Source of the DNA: Sphagnum compactum
Lineage: Eukaryota > Bryophyta > Sphagnopsida > Sphagnales
DNA: 64,000 bases
Reading direction: 5' to 3'
Assembly: GCA_965153455.1 (NCBI GenBank)
Contig: OZ234497.1
Span: forward strand, 1,922,001-1,986,000
Below, piece after piece: positions 11,548-24,134 of the stretch; position 1 is the stretch's first letter; every line of letters begins with the position of its first letter. The translations under genes and the position numbers were made by a program. Under the pieces are notes generated by a model. It ran no database searches. It worked only from the letters and a program-made list of their open reading frames with translations, and had not been told where the DNA came from.

Positions 11548-13735
11548 ATGGAAGGAAGGTGGAACGTGTGGAATCCACGGTATTTGATGTTAGAGGACAA
11601 GCCAGGGAAGGTGGAATGCAAGTTTTGTGGCAATGTTATTTTATATAACAAGGATAGAATGTTCTTCCACTTGGGCTATCGATATGATGGCAATGGGCAA
11701 ATTGGACTTGCGGTGTGTTCAAAGGCACATCCACGGGTGAAGGCATTATTTGCCCAATGTGGTGGACTTGTCCTTCCACCATTAAACGACATGGAAGTAC
11801 TAGCCCATATCCCAAATGGGCGCAAAAGATGTGGCCATGGAAATGCTAAATCCTTCAATGGAAGGATAATGTTGTTTCAACGTCTCAAGTGGAAAGGGTT
11901 CAAAATTTCACCCCCCTACAAATAACATATAAGGTCTTAATAGATCCACAAATAACAACATTTGAACCTTTTAACAGGTTTCATTGCACAAGGGATTGAA
12001 TTCAACCAAAAAAAAGATTTGAACAAGAAGTGGGCAATTTTCTTTTATGAAGCAAACATCCCCTTCAATGTTGTGCGACATCCAACATTCATAAAAGCTA
12101 TGAAAGCAACCTTCGAATCTCGAACCTACTACAAACCCCATCATACCATGGATTGCACATAGATTTGGTAAAAAAATCCAAAGTGGATGTGTCCTATCAA
12201 GTAATTGAGAGGACATGGAATTCAATTCACAAACATGGATCAACCATTTGTTTTGATGGTTGGGACAACGTTGCATGACATCCATTGTTGAACATAATGT
12301 TTGTTTGTTCAAGTGGCAATGTATTCATAGGTTCCATTGACACAATTGGGGAATGGAAGGATGCCCATTGCATATGTAATGCTATGGGTGGATACATTGA
12401 AACCATTAGAATTAACAACATTGTACAAATTTGTACAAACAATGTTTCAAGCATGAGAAGTGCAGTTCACCTTCTAATCTGTCATTTTCCAAATCTTTAT
12501 TTACAAGGTTTTGTTACTCATTGTCTAACATTGTTATTGGAAGATTGGGGATTAACAATAGGGGCAATAGGGCAAAACAAATTGTGAAAAAAATGAAAGC
12601 TGTTGTTTCTTTCATACAAAATCACCATGCGCCACTAGCAATCTTTTGTCGTTATGAGACCAGCCTAATGTTGCTAAACCCCATCGAAACATGATTTGTA
12701 ACCAATTTTTTAATGGTTGAAAGATTATTCAAACTCAAACCTATCTTTAAGCAAATTGTTGTTGATCTTGATTGGACAACTTTTGTCAACTCATTACGTG
12801 GCAGTCATCATCATAAATCATTCACCAAAGCAAGAGATGTTCGAACCAACATAAGGAGGAATGAGTTTTGGGATATTTGTGCTAACTTTGTACACATGGT
12901 GGAACTAATTTTAATGTCATTGAGGGCATTTGATGGCAAACAACCTTACATGGGGAGGGCGTGGTTTATCATGAAAACATTGGAGCAACATGTTTTATCC
13001 TTACAAAATCCTCCATTTGAATTGCCATCAAACCTTGCAAATGTGATTGAAGATCGATTTTACCAAAGGTGGAAGATGTTGATGACTAATTTACATTATG
13101 CAAAGGCCCTTCTCAATCCATACTTGTTGGGTGAAGCTCACCTACATGATTATGTAAATGCAAAGGAGGCTTTAAACATAGTTTTGCGAAAAACAACTTG
13201 TAGCCCAACCACCTATGCCCTATCTTTAAAAGATTTCGCAGACTTTGTGGAAAGTCGAGGTCCATTTTTTAACACCCCCCAATGAAGGACCTAGTCTCGC
13301 TCCCACACGAGTGGTGGGATTTGATTGGAATTGGTGGATGCACATTTGCACTTGTTGCTCATTGCATTTTGGCGCAAGTGTGTTCCACATCATCATGGAA
13401 ACAGAATTAGAGTTCATATTCATTTTGTCCATAACAAAATGCGAAATCGATTAACATCAAGTCAAGTGGAAGACCTAGTGTTCATACACACTAATAATAA
13501 ATTCTTGCGAAAACAACCTAACACCAACCCCACGGCATGGTACGAGAAGAGTATAGTGTCTGAAAACTTGATGTCCGATGTTGATGAAAATGCAGAGGAA
13601 AACAACTCATCGAATAAGGACCCCACAACGTTAGATCAACTAGATGAAGATGAAATCAGCCATGACCTTTTTAAATTCCTTCATGATGACGAGAGTCCAT
13701 TTTCAAGATTGTTGTCTGATTTGATGGTTTGGTAG
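11548..13735 (+). pseudogene. hAT transposase (BED finger, DUF659, dimerisation domain), broken
   Basis: It reads from ATG at 11548 across several frames. Seen in order: a BED-like zinc finger with Cys-Lys-Phe-Cys at 11617-11628 and downstream His/Cys; a block containing FYEANIPFNVVRHPTF (about 12040-12090); the DUF659 signature STICFDGWDN (about 12240-12270); VFIGSIDTIG; HCLTLLLEDWG (about 12515-12550); FDGKQPYMGRAW (about 12930); LHYAKALLNPYL (about 13090); and a C-terminal hAT dimerisation stretch FVHNKMRNRL...EDLVFIHTN (about 13425-13495). At 12277 a TGA directly follows DNVA, where Arg is usual. DUF659 hAT proteins are DNA transposases acting in the nucleus. Several frameshifts make it a pseudogene. 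An acidic tail follows. Confidence 0.85.
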
Positions 13736-14626
13736 GTTCAAAGGTTTGACAATGGTGATGCAAACCTGAACATGCCATTATTAGACGATAATGTTCAAGT
13801 GTCTAATGCACCCTCCCATGCTATACATGCTCCAACAACCCCAAATCAATACACATCCATGCAATCAATGAGTTCCATGGAAGTGGACCCCCGAATTAGC
13901 GTGAGCACACCATTAGTTTGAATCATCATTCCGAAACCAGACGCACAACAAACATAGAAATGGACCCACTCATCAATCCTCCCAATATTGTAGTTGATGA
14001 CATTGGGGATATTACATTGGAACCAAGTGTGGGCTCGCATACGATCACTTACACAAGTGCACCCCAAGTTGCAGATCCAAGTCTTTCAAGTCCTAAAGTT
14101 GCAAAATTGGAAAAGTTAGTAGAAGATGGTTCAGATTCTAACCACGCACCAATCAACTAGTACTTACGGTGTCCAAGACCCCCAATACCCAAAGTTCTAG
14201 TGGGGTCAAGATAAGTCGTTGTGGTAGTTTCCATGAATTGTTTTCCAGTGCCTATTGAAAACTCATCCACACGATGAGTTACTCGAGGGAAAAGGCCTAC
14301 TGTTCAAACAACAATTGTTTTTGTAAGTGAACATGATTATGAACAATCACACTAATGATGGCATTTTGGATATTGAGGGATGGCACCCCACCAAACGAAT
14401 TTAGACCAAATGTTCAAGCTGAAATATCATCACAACCTTGCATGGGACAAACATTTTAGAAGCAAAGGAGGGGCGCAATGATGATGATGATGACAATGAC
14501 ACCGACATTCTTGATGAGGCAATGGAGGCCCCAAATGATAATGATTACCATGAACCTCAACCCCAACATCCAAATTCAACCATTAATCATTTTCCTAGGT
14601 CACGAATCATAAAGGCTTCACAATGA
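13736..14626 (+). pseudogene. acidic C-terminal extension of transposase or separate ORF remnant
   Basis: Two short open stretches, 13918-14160 and 14438-14626, follow the transposase on the same strand. They are Asp/Glu/Asn/Pro-rich; the second has a run of five Asp and ends in a Pro/His/Gln-rich patch. They could be the disordered tail of the same protein after frameshifts. No domain is recognised. Confidence 0.35.
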
Positions 14627-15678
14627 TAGGCATTTGGCATTTTACAATTCTTACACATAGGTTGAACATTATATGCAAATCCACATGGTGGCATAAACAT
14701 ATTTTCTTCCAACTATATTTCTTTGGTAATAAAATTATAACCATCTGGTTTGGGACCTTATTTTGAAATTGGTGTATTTCATATAAAACAATTTCATATT
14801 CATATGTCAAATTGAAAAATTTCAATTCCAAGGGCACTCAAAATGATCTGTCGGGCAAAATGAAAGGAATGCTTAGCTATAATTTTTTTAATAAAAAAGA
14901 ATGAAAATTTCCAAAAGAAAAAATATTTTATCTATTTGAATTAAATTGCTTATAATATTTATCAAAAGATGAAACCTTGATAATACATTATCAAAATGGT
15001 ATTTCCATGAGTTTCTAAATAGATCCTCAAATGGCAAAGACATTTGTTCCTTTTTTCATTTATGAATTCAACTGAAAATCAACAAATGTCATACTGTGTC
15101 AAAATAATCATGTGTGTCATAAGCATGAAACTATGTTGACATGTCCTCATACAATAAGTCCTCAGGCAAATTAAAAACATCCAAAACATAGACTCCTTCA
15201 AATGCACATGGACATATTTTACATTTGTGCCATTGTGATCACAAGCTATGACCACACTCTCCCTATCCATTACATTCTCAGTTCGAAAATATAATGTCAA
15301 TGGTATGTCCTTGTACAATAAATCTTCCAACAATCGAAAATATCCACATAATATTGGCCTTTTTCTTGGCTTGGAAAATATATGACATCTGCCCCTTCAT
15401 AGACCCAAGTCATGATGGTGTGGTCGTCCCATTCATTAGCCTACTCGATTATCTCTCCTTCAATTTGATTATTCAAAATATTTTGTTTTGCAAAGAAAGG
15501 TGGAATCACAAAAATAACCCAAAAAATGCATGGAATTTCTTCCCCCCCTTTCTTTAAAATTTTGCACACTAATTTTGCAAAATAACCAAAATCATACACA
15601 TCAAAAAGAAAGGGAGGGAAAATTAGAATCCGACCTCCTTATATCAATTGAATTTGGGGTGCCCCAAAACTAAGGGTT
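14627..15678. other. spacer within giant hAT
   Basis: AT-rich, no gene recognised. It separates the transposase module from palindrome array B. Confidence 0.4.
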
Positions 15679-16116
15679 TGGCAATTGAAACAATTCAATC
15701 ACCATCCAATGACATTCCCATGTACTAGCCACATGTGGTTGTCGAACATTGTCGAATGGCGATCAAATTTTTTCAATTGCCAATGGGATGTGTGGACAAT
15801 AGGCGACTAAAAAAATTCCATCACCATTATTCAAATTTGAAAGCAACCAAAAAAAATTAATTGCCAACCGGCCAACTATTTAGTTAACAACTAAAAGTGG
15901 TCGACTGTTGGTAGTCAAACCTGTTTCAGTCACCAATAGTACAATGGTCCAATGGTGACCCAACCACTTTTTGGTCGCCATCCAACGGCTTTAAGTTTAT
16001 GATGCCTACATGCTATTAGATGGCGACCAAAAGTTTCGATCGCTAGCGAATCTAGGTTGCTAGACCAAACCCGGCACCATATCGGGTATACAATGGTGAT
16101 CGAAGGCAACCGAAAT
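15679..16116. repeat. palindrome array B
   Basis: It carries the same motif family as array A: GGCGATCAAATTTTTTCAAT then TGCCAAT, TGGTGACCCAACCA, and GGCGACCAAAAGTTTCGATC then GC. It lies between the transposase and RING modules. Confidence 0.65.
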
Positions 16117-16448
16117 AAGCTTAAGCTTGGTCCTGGGGCTATGGGATGTGTGGGTCCACTATAAGACCCACATTTTTCTCATTTCTTGTACTTTCTTCCC
16201 TATGTGTGAAGACTTTATTTGCTCTAAGTAGTCAATGTCATACACTTGGAAGAAAGTGGGAGTCCTTTTGAGGGCTTTTAAGTTCATGACGCCAATTGTT
16301 AAAACAATTATGTGCCAAACTTGAATGTTGAACCTTTTAGAGGAGCCCAGACCAATTTATTGTACATTTTTTTTTTGAACTTAACTTTAGTTTACCCCAC
16401 CCTTAATTTTTTTTTAACCCTAATTTACTTTTACTTGTTTATTAACGG

Positions 16449-18430
16449 ATGGTGGGTACGATGATGGATGATGAAAAACAATGGAGAGTGGTCAAGGGCC
16501 ATGGTGCGAAAGGAAGATGGCACAAGGCAGAGCTCAAAGCACTTGAAGACCCAACTGTCATAACAGATGCTAGATGGCTAAACCTTCCCCAACCTTGGTC
16601 ATACACATTATGTTCTTTTGTGCGGTGGTGCCACATTGACAAGAAATGGTCACTTTTTAGGCATGAAACCCATAGGAAAAGTAATTACGCCCAGTATATA
16701 AGTTGCATGGATGAACATATGAAAACACGCATGTTGAAGGTTTACATGGCCATGACATGGAACCATTTTTTCCCCAAAAACCAAATGATTATGACTGTGG
16801 CATGGATGGTTTATATGGAGGTGGTGCTTGGGGTTCAAGTCGATTGGAGGACCATTCCAAGCAACCGAACTAGCAATGTGCCTCCGTATCAACTAGATAG
16901 ATCTATGAGGGCAAATCCATTGGCTCTTCCAAAAATCCGCCCGCCTCCTACAACAAATTTTTAGAAAGAGACCCCAATTTCTCTTCAATCTACCCATGTC
17001 ATTCCTTCTTTTAAACCAATACCAATTGTTCCCAAAACAATAGCATCAAGTACTTCTTGTATTCAAAATTTAGATCTTGTGATGAGTGACCGAACTATTT
17101 AATGCCCTTGGGAACAAAGCCCCTTCGACAACCGTTGAACATAAACAACCCCATATATGTAGCATAGTTGGATGTTGTGGTTCACATGACATCTTACTTG
17201 TCATTTGACACGATAAATGGTCAAGTTCAGTTAGCACAAGATGCTAGCATATTGTCCTCCACGAGATGGGACAACATTGCAAAACATGCTCTAGAGGCAT
17301 TGCGAGGGGAAATGGGCATAATGCAGATGCAACTTCGGGACGTGACATTGGAGTGCGATGCATTGTGTGGAGAATTGGCTACATGCCAAGCAAAGTGTCT
17401 TGGGCTAGAGCGAGATGTTGTTATTTAGCAACAAGCATTACAAAAGGCATTCGTAAAGGCCATTAAGGGGGAAAACATACGCCTAAATTTCGTGGAAGAC
17501 ATTGAATGCTACCATCTAATGTTGATTGATATGAAGAAAAAATATCGAAGAAATGCTGAAGCACTTGTGAAAGTAACCAAATGGAATTGGAACCACATGC
17601 ATCTTGCATGTATTTTGGCAGTATTTCGAACTACACAAACGGAGGCGAAGTTTGTAAGAATGCAAACGAAATACCGTGAAGATGGGAAGTTCCGATCACA
17701 CAATTTGACATCATGGCCCATGATATCCAAGATGTTTCTTGACAATTTACCCAAAATAGCAGAGAATGCAAACATTGATTGGGTGACACATCCAAGTTAG
17801 ATTGGGAATATGTCACCGCCGTGTCAAAAAAAATAGGGAACTTTTGTGGCCCACACCTTAACCCTTTACGCAAGATGGGGAACCATGCTTTATTTATTGC
17901 TTCCCATTTGGACCAAAAAAACATGAATTTTGGGCACTTGCCAACACATGTACCATCCACAATGCCTAATCATTTTAATGGTGGCAAGGAGGAGATGTCC
18001 ACAATGTAGGGCCCCATTTCATTGGCACCTATACAAATAATTCAGTTTTCAAGCGGCTATGCCATAACATTGGGAGTACAATATGTTTAACACACCCAAT
18101 AGGCCAGAAGCATGGGGTGTAAACATGAAATGGATTTGAAATGTTGGCATGTCTATTATTACATGGGGGAATCAATATGACGAATCCATGATTCAAAAGG
18201 CCTGTGAATTTTTGTACTCGTTAGCGACTAACACACAACACTATTGGTTTTATCAAATGTTTTGGGGGTGGTATAACCCAAGAACCAAAAAATTTGGATA
18301 TAGTTTGAATCCAGATTGTGCTTGGTACAACATGATGGGGGAGGAGATTGGGCAGGGGTTCACCATAAATGATTTTCAAGTTGAAAACCAGGCCAATTTG
18401 ACATTGGAGGAGACTAGTGAACATGTTTGA
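16449..18430 (+). pseudogene. RING-H2 finger protein, broken (element cargo)
   Basis: The module opens with ATG at 16449 and a 171-codon frame rich in Trp, His and Met, with no domain I know. A coiled-coil-like stretch follows (about 17270-17420: ALRGEMGIMQMQLRDVTLE). At 17939-18007 one frame contains Cys-Gln-His-Met-Tyr-His-Pro-Gln-Cys, ten residues, then Cys-Pro-Gln-Cys. This is the exact C3-x-H4-x2-H5-x2-C6...C7-x2-C8 spacing of a RING-H2 finger, and RCPQCRAPFH is typical of such fingers. The first Cys pair is not recognisable. The last 90 codons (to TGA at 18430) contain YNPRTKKFGYSL. RING-H2 proteins usually act as E3 ubiquitin ligases; that role is inferred here. Stops and frameshifts make the copy inactive. 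Confidence 0.6.
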
Positions 18431-19514
18431 AAAATGATGTTGCTTTTGCATTATTAACTTCAATATCTCCTCACATAGTCACAATGCTCAATAAGATAGA
18501 TAATCTTCCTAGGTTGGACGCAATTTTGAATGGGGAACCCATTAAATTAGGAAATCATGTTAGACAAACAACATGGTATTAATATTAGGGAAAGTAGTAA
18601 TAGAAAAAATAATAGATCGTAATAATAGGGTGAGGTGGAATTTGCCACTGGATGCAACATATGTACATTACAGAGTAGCTTCAATATTGTACAAAATTGA
18701 TATTTATATAGCAATATGGGCAAATAAGTTGTTTCCCCTAAGAGTTTGTCACAATTAATGTAAACCTAATTAACTACAATCATATGTAAAGTTTTACAAT
18801 TGAAAAATGAATTGGATGAATGGGTATGGCCCATAATTTTTGAATATTGAACCTCATTGATGACAATGTGATTGGAGTGAACGGAAAACATATAATTGCA
18901 ATTCCAATGACAATGAATTTTTATCGAACATGGTTTAGGTAGGATGACAATAGGCTCCCATAATATTTTGTCCTACCATGTTCCTTTCCATAATAGGCTA
19001 AAGGAATTATTCTAAGTCAAATTTTGTTATATAACTACTAGAATGATATCTTTATATAATGACATCTTATATGGTTCGACCTTTTTCGATTTCTTGTTTT
19101 TTGTATTATTGTTACATGTATCTTTTAAAATCTCTTTATTTTCTTTCTATTAGAAGTTTGCGATGGTTTTTTTTGGGACAACACTCATGGCCTTTCTTTA
19201 CATTTTTATTTGTATAATGTAAGAGAGGAAAACACATTACATTTTGAAAATTTTGAGAAATCTTTTTTTGTTTTTTGTTATTACAATTTTTTTGTACAAT
19301 TCCAAATGTGTGTGAAAGTTTCTCATCAATAGTAGTGCGTAGTAACGCGAAGCCTAAGTTATTTAGGTGTGTAACAAAATTGCATCAAATTTTGCTTCCA
19401 ACAAGGAAAGATTGTTTTTTTATTTTTCCATTTGTTCGCAACATGTTCCATTCCAGTTCCCAATGGATTCCCATTAGTAACCCCTTTTTTTTTTTAATAA
19501 GGGGATCACACAAG
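18431..19514. other. spacer within giant hAT
   Basis: No gene recognised; AT-rich with long T-runs. Confidence 0.4.
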
Positions 19515-20030
19515 ATGGTGACCGAAAGGGTTTCGGTCACCATTAGGGGGGAAAAGCAAAGAAGGGAAAAAAAACGGGGGGCGGGGGAAAAGAAAGACAT
19601 TATCGTCACGGGACTATGGCAATGGGTGACAACTAAAAAAATTTCGATCACCATGCAACTATGGCGATTGAAAACCTTTTGGTTGCCACATGTGGGTGGC
19701 AACCAAAAAACTTTTAATCACCACACCCCCTTTCTATCGCCACATGTGGATGGTGACCAAAAATATTTCGGTTGCCACAGGGGCATTTTGACTGAAATAT
19801 TTTTGGTCACCACCCACATGTGGCAATTGAAAGGTTTTCGGACACCACAGTCGCATGGTGACTAAATTATGTCGCCATCCGATGACACCGATTAAATTCG
19901 GTCACCATCGGACGGCAACTATGTATTTCAGTCGCTACAAATGGATTTGTTGTCATTTTCAATCACCATCTGGGAACCATCAAATGGCGACCAAATTAGT
20001 CTTAGTTGTCCGATGGTGATTGATTTTGGA
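19515..20030. repeat. palindrome array C
   Basis: This is the longest array, with about ten units. The first unit is a perfect 25-bp palindrome at 19517-19541 with arms GGTGACCGAAA and TTTCGGTCACC around GGG. Later units vary (TGGCGATTGAAAACC/TTTTGGTTGCCA, TGGTGACCAAAAATA/TTTCGGTTGCCA). It lies between the RING and kinase modules. Confidence 0.75.
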
Positions 20031-20311
20031 ATGGTTTTTTTAGGGTATATGAGTTTTAAAAAGCAATCCATGATTTGTTTTTGAACACCTATATTCTCAT
20101 TTGGGTTTTGTGTCTTTGGTTGCCTTGTTACAACCATTGCATGGAACCTTGGGTGAGTTGAGGCAATGAAGTCCTTGGTGAAGGGCTATCTCATCTGCAT
20201 TTTGCGAATATTTTCGACCACATTGAACTTTGACTTTTTGATATTCTAATTGTTTTCTAACAATTAGTGCTTGTAAAGACTTTCAATGTTTTGTCATCCA
20301 AAATTTGAAAG

Positions 20312-21934
20312 ATGTCGTCGCCTCGAAAATCAGGAAACAACCATTGGGTGGACCACCATCGGCAAACAACCATTAGGCGGTCAGTTTGACCAAAACCTTG
20401 AAAAAAATATCCCACACATCATCGAGGACTTACCCCCTAGACCTTTGAGCGACCCACCTTCAACCATGCATAAACGAAGGGTCGCAGAAATGTCTGGCGA
20501 GGAGAACACTTCATTGACACAAACCCGAAAGTGTCAAAAGCTTGAAGACAATGATCCTAAATGAATCGCCACATGATGATTCCAAGAAATTGTCATGCCA
20601 TTTTTTATTGAACGCACAATGGCATATCTCGACAGTGATTTTGTAAGCAAGTAAAGAACTGGCCTAAAGAAGTAAAAGCAAGTCATGGAGCATAAGTTTT
20701 TGTCAAAATTAGACAAATCTTCGTAATACACTGAACTTCAAATTTTCAAAGGGTTTCTAGAATGGTTTGAATGCAAAATTTCGGATTCAACCACAAACTT
20801 GTTGCAGTGGTTTGATGTCCTTTATCCACAAAAGGACAAGGTGCACTAGACCACAGAAGTGGTGAACTTGTGGGAGAAAATTTCATGGTGGGCCAAATTT
20901 TCAAAGAATTGGTTGAAGTAAAAGGTGAGGCTTGCACCATGGATGGAAGTGCTCAAAACCTTCTAGCCCAAATTGGAAATCGTGGTGTGTTATGGATTCC
21001 AAACACAACAAATGTGTTCTCATTATCAAGTGGAGACAATCAAAGTGGTTATGGTGTGGTGTGCAAGGTGCAAATTGAAAGATTCTATTGCATTTCAAAC
21101 ATGATTAAGTTGGTAAGGAAGACATTGAAAATGGATGACAAGCGAAAAGCACGTAAACAATGATCAGTGGAAGCCTTGGCATGCTTGTGTGAACATCCAG
21201 GTGTCATCAAATTCCTTACCATCCACATAAAAGACCATGGAGGCATACACATCGCGGTGGAATGGGGGAACTTTTTGAGAATTACTCCCCCATTACTAAC
21301 ACGAATTACTCCCCCATTACTAATAATCGTCCCTTATTGCAGCAAGGGGGGTCAAATATGGAATGGCAAACACGACTTGTCACCTTTAGGTGAAATTGTG
21401 TGAAGTTGGCATGGGCATTCGTAAACATTATGAATGCAATACATCATTGTAAAATTCTGCACAACGACTTCTCCAAGGACAACATTATGTTACGTTTTTC
21501 GGCAAATAAACTAAATGTTGTGTACATAGCATGTGCGATTGGGGTGTAGCCAGGTGCTTGCAAGAAGCGACGCCATCATTGTATGACTTTGCAAAGGAAT
21601 AAGATGCCACCAACACAAAAAAAATGTGTTGGTGGTTGCCCAAAATTGTTTTTTGTTTATAGTGAATCAAGAATTACAAATTTCCTTCGACGAATGGCCA
21701 AACAACATGCCACAACTTTGAGGTCTGAAGAAAATGGGCAAGCTAGCAAATGTCATAGGGGGTGATGATTGAGATGTATAATATTTTGTGAACAATTCAA
21801 CCAAGATGTCATTTGAGAAACTAATCCATGACATGTATGACCCAAATCCAAAAACACGAAGAACTGTTCCACATGTTGCGTGCACACTGATGGGACCTCC
21901 ATACAATTGGACTGCACCTAAAGAATGTTATTAA
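20312..21934 (+). pseudogene. protein-kinase-like gene, broken (element cargo)
   Basis: A candidate ATG lies at 20312, followed by an N-terminal region with no known domain. From about 21040 a kinase fold can be followed through several frames: a glycine-rich loop SGYGVVCKV; a Lys in RKTLK; a helix-C-like Glu in SVEALACLCEHPG; a catalytic loop LHNDFSKDN with the Asp at 21466-21468; a DFG-equivalent DWGVAR near 21536 (reached by a one-base shift); then C-lobe blocks PSLYDFAKE, FFVYSES, LRRMAKQHATT and MSFEKLIHDMYDPNPKTRR, ending with PYNW and a TAA at 21932-21934. HND in place of HRD and DWG in place of DFG are divergent but keep the catalytic Asp and Asn. At least three shifts or stops make it a pseudogene. 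Whether any ancestral copy was an active kinase is unknown. Confidence 0.65.
21279..21325 (+). repeat. in-frame 24-bp tandem duplication in kinase-like gene
   Basis: GAATTACTCCCCCATTACTA begins both units (21279-21302 and 21303-21325). The duplication is in frame and repeats the peptide RITPPLL. Confidence 0.85.
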
Positions 21935-22077
21935 AAGCAGCCATAGATAATTTGTAGTTGCTAGATATGGAATATGAAGATTTTTGCATGGTGAAATATT
22001 GGAATTTCCATAATTCTTCTTATGCCTTAAGATATTATTTCATTTAAATGACAAAGCCATAATGACACACCGAAAAG

Positions 22078-22141
22078 ATGGCGATTGAAAATTTTCGGTC
22101 ACCACAAGATTAATGATCGAAATTTGTTTTTGGTTGCTAAT
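22078..22141. repeat. palindrome array D
   Basis: Two units of the same family (GGCGATTGAAAATTTTCGGT then CACCA; a weaker one follows) lie just inside the proposed right end of the giant element. Confidence 0.55.
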
Positions 22142-22181
22142 CATTACGGGGGCAGCCCGAGTATGACCAAGGATTTTCGTA

Positions 22182-22214
22182 CGTCCATCGTGACAGACAC
22201 CAACATGGCATCTG
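22182..22214 (-). repeat. right terminal inverted repeat of giant hAT
   Basis: Read inward it is CAGATGCCATGTTGGTG, then GTCAC and GATGGACG, matching the left end with gaps. The GGGCAGCCC at 22149-22157 mirrors GGCTGCCC at 10906-10913. Confidence 0.4.
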
Positions 22215-23555
22215 ATGCAAATGGGTGCATCACATCGATTTTGATAACAATAATTCAAAAAAGACATTTAATCATGAATGAAAAGAAAACCAAGTCATTC
22301 AAAGGCACATTTTTAAACTTTATTACAAGGGCAATGAATTTTTTTTTAAAATGCATTTTTTTATTAAAATGAATGGCCAACAGTTTTGAATCTTGATCAA
22401 CATAAAAACTTGGATAAAGTTTATAATGATCTTAAAGATTAAACTTGAAAGTTTTCAAATAAATTTGATGTTGGAATTGTTTATGTGTTTAATGTTGGAA
22501 TTAATAGAATTATTTTTATACTTTTACTCATTAGGAATAACCTTTCTTCTTTGAAATTTGCGATCTCAATTTTTGGCAATTTTTTTGTTGTTTACATTTT
22601 TTTTTGAATTTGCACTATTTTTTTCATTTTTCCTCAACAAGAATTGCACAGTTAGGAAAATTCATAACCAAAAAAATGTGTTGGTTTGGGGGAGGGTGGG
22701 GGGGGGGTGTGAAATTCAACTATTTAAATCCAAATTTCATCAAATTGAATTGCTTTTACTTTTACAAAGGAAAAAAAATTGTAAAATATATTTTTACATC
22801 ATCAAAAATATATATACGTTGTTTTTTTTTTCAAATTTGTGTAATTAATCATTTGTATTAGTGTATGATTCATCTTGTTAAACAAATATGGTATTGATAA
22901 TTAAATGGCTATATTGATTACTTAATTAATGTTTGTTCTTATGGTCAATTTTTGTTAACTTAAGAGGACAACAACACCAAAAAAATATTTTTTTGAAAGA
23001 AATTTGTTTTGGTCAAATTTAAAATATATATTACCAATTTTTATAATAAAATCTAGTAAATAACCATAATATTGAAAAATTTAAACAAGTTTCCAACTAC
23101 TTGCTTATAACCAAATGTGGCAATCTTTTTATGGATGATTACCATTTTAACAACATCACAAAAATAAATAAACACTTTTTACATAATCATATTAGGGAAA
23201 ATAAAAACTTGTAATTCTACAAAAATTGGACATATTATGTAATGAAAATAAAATTGTAAAAGACTTAATGAATACATTTGTGAATTGAAAATGAATTCAC
23301 AAAGATTGTAAATCAATTTAAACAAAAAAAAAATTGTAGATTTATTCATGACATGTAATTTCAAGTTTTCCTTTTAACCCTTTAAATTTAATTTTTGTGA
23401 ATTATGATTTTTTTAATACATTATTGAATAAGCTTCAAGATCATGTTTTCATTTGTAGCATTTGAATACATTTTGAAAAAAAAATGTATGTTAAAATTTG
23501 AATTTCCTAAACAATTTCATGTTAAACTTTTTTTTTTTGTTATTACAATTTTGAA
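22215..23555. other. AT-rich spacer
   Basis: No gene. It contains long T-runs, a G-rich tract at 22687-22708, and AT-rich low complexity. Confidence 0.45.
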
Positions 23556-23616
23556 ATGGTTTGGTGATTAAGACCTTGGTGTGTTTCCATGAGGTCTTGG
23601 GTTCAATCCTTGATGG
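23556..23616 (+). repeat. tRNA-like SINE head
   Basis: A box A-like TGGTTTGGTGATTAAG (23558-23573) and a box B-like GGTTCAATCC (23600-23609) lie 42 bp apart, the spacing of an internal pol III promoter. The cloverleaf cannot be completed, so a SINE remnant is likelier than a tRNA gene. Confidence 0.4.
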
Positions 23617-24134
23617 ATGTGTGCATGAATGTATTTTCTGTAAATGCAATTTACAAACATGTGTACATCATGGTGAATGGTGTCAAAATCCAAGGAAATG
23701 TTTTTTTTTTTTAAAAATTAACTTAAAATTTTGCATTGCATGTATTTTTGTCACATGACATGCTGTGACAAAAATACAATATGTGATTCCATGATTTGAT
23801 TTTTTTTTTGTATGATGATGTGGCATGTTATTTTACGTCATATTAACTTGGGACCTCATATATCCATGTCATAATTTTAGAATTAAAAATTATCTAGTGC
23901 AACATGCTACAATCCAAAATGACTAAAAAACTTTTCATTAAAAATATCCTAATCAATTAGTCCTTTTTTACCAAAACCATACAAGTTACACATTAGTCAA
24001 TTTTTTCCTATTTCACTAAAAACCTAGTGAATTTGGGTAATGAAAAAAGATGAGATTTTTTCTTATGAAAATAAATGTATTTACACCACCTCTAGACATC
24101 TAAATATCGAAGTTAGCAAACATAGTAACTTGTA
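23617..24134. other. AT-rich spacer
   Basis: No gene seen. It may include the body of the SINE-like unit starting at 23556. Confidence 0.4.

Larger units (their letters stand above)
10773..22214 (+). mobile_element. proposed giant hAT element with RING and kinase cargo
   Basis: Proposed limits of an 11.4-kb element. The left end CAGGGTTGTCATGGC starts with the hAT-like CAGGG. The right end, read inward, is CAGATGCCATGTTGGTG and aligns with it by skipping a few bases. Both then share GTCAC, GATGGACG and, further in, GGCTGCCC in the same order. Flanking octamers ATTCAAAA (10765-10772) and ATGCAAAT (22215-22222) agree at 6 of 8 positions. Inside are three decayed forward-strand genes (transposase, RING-H2 protein, kinase-like protein) and four arrays of related imperfect palindromes. 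The arrays lie just inside each end and between modules, which argues for one unit. The ends and duplication are degenerate, so several adjacent insertions sharing a motif remain possible. Confidence 0.5.

Noticed and set aside
23556-23630. Possible tRNA gene
   Set aside because: Box A and B are present but acceptor and anticodon stems cannot be formed; kept only as a SINE-like head.
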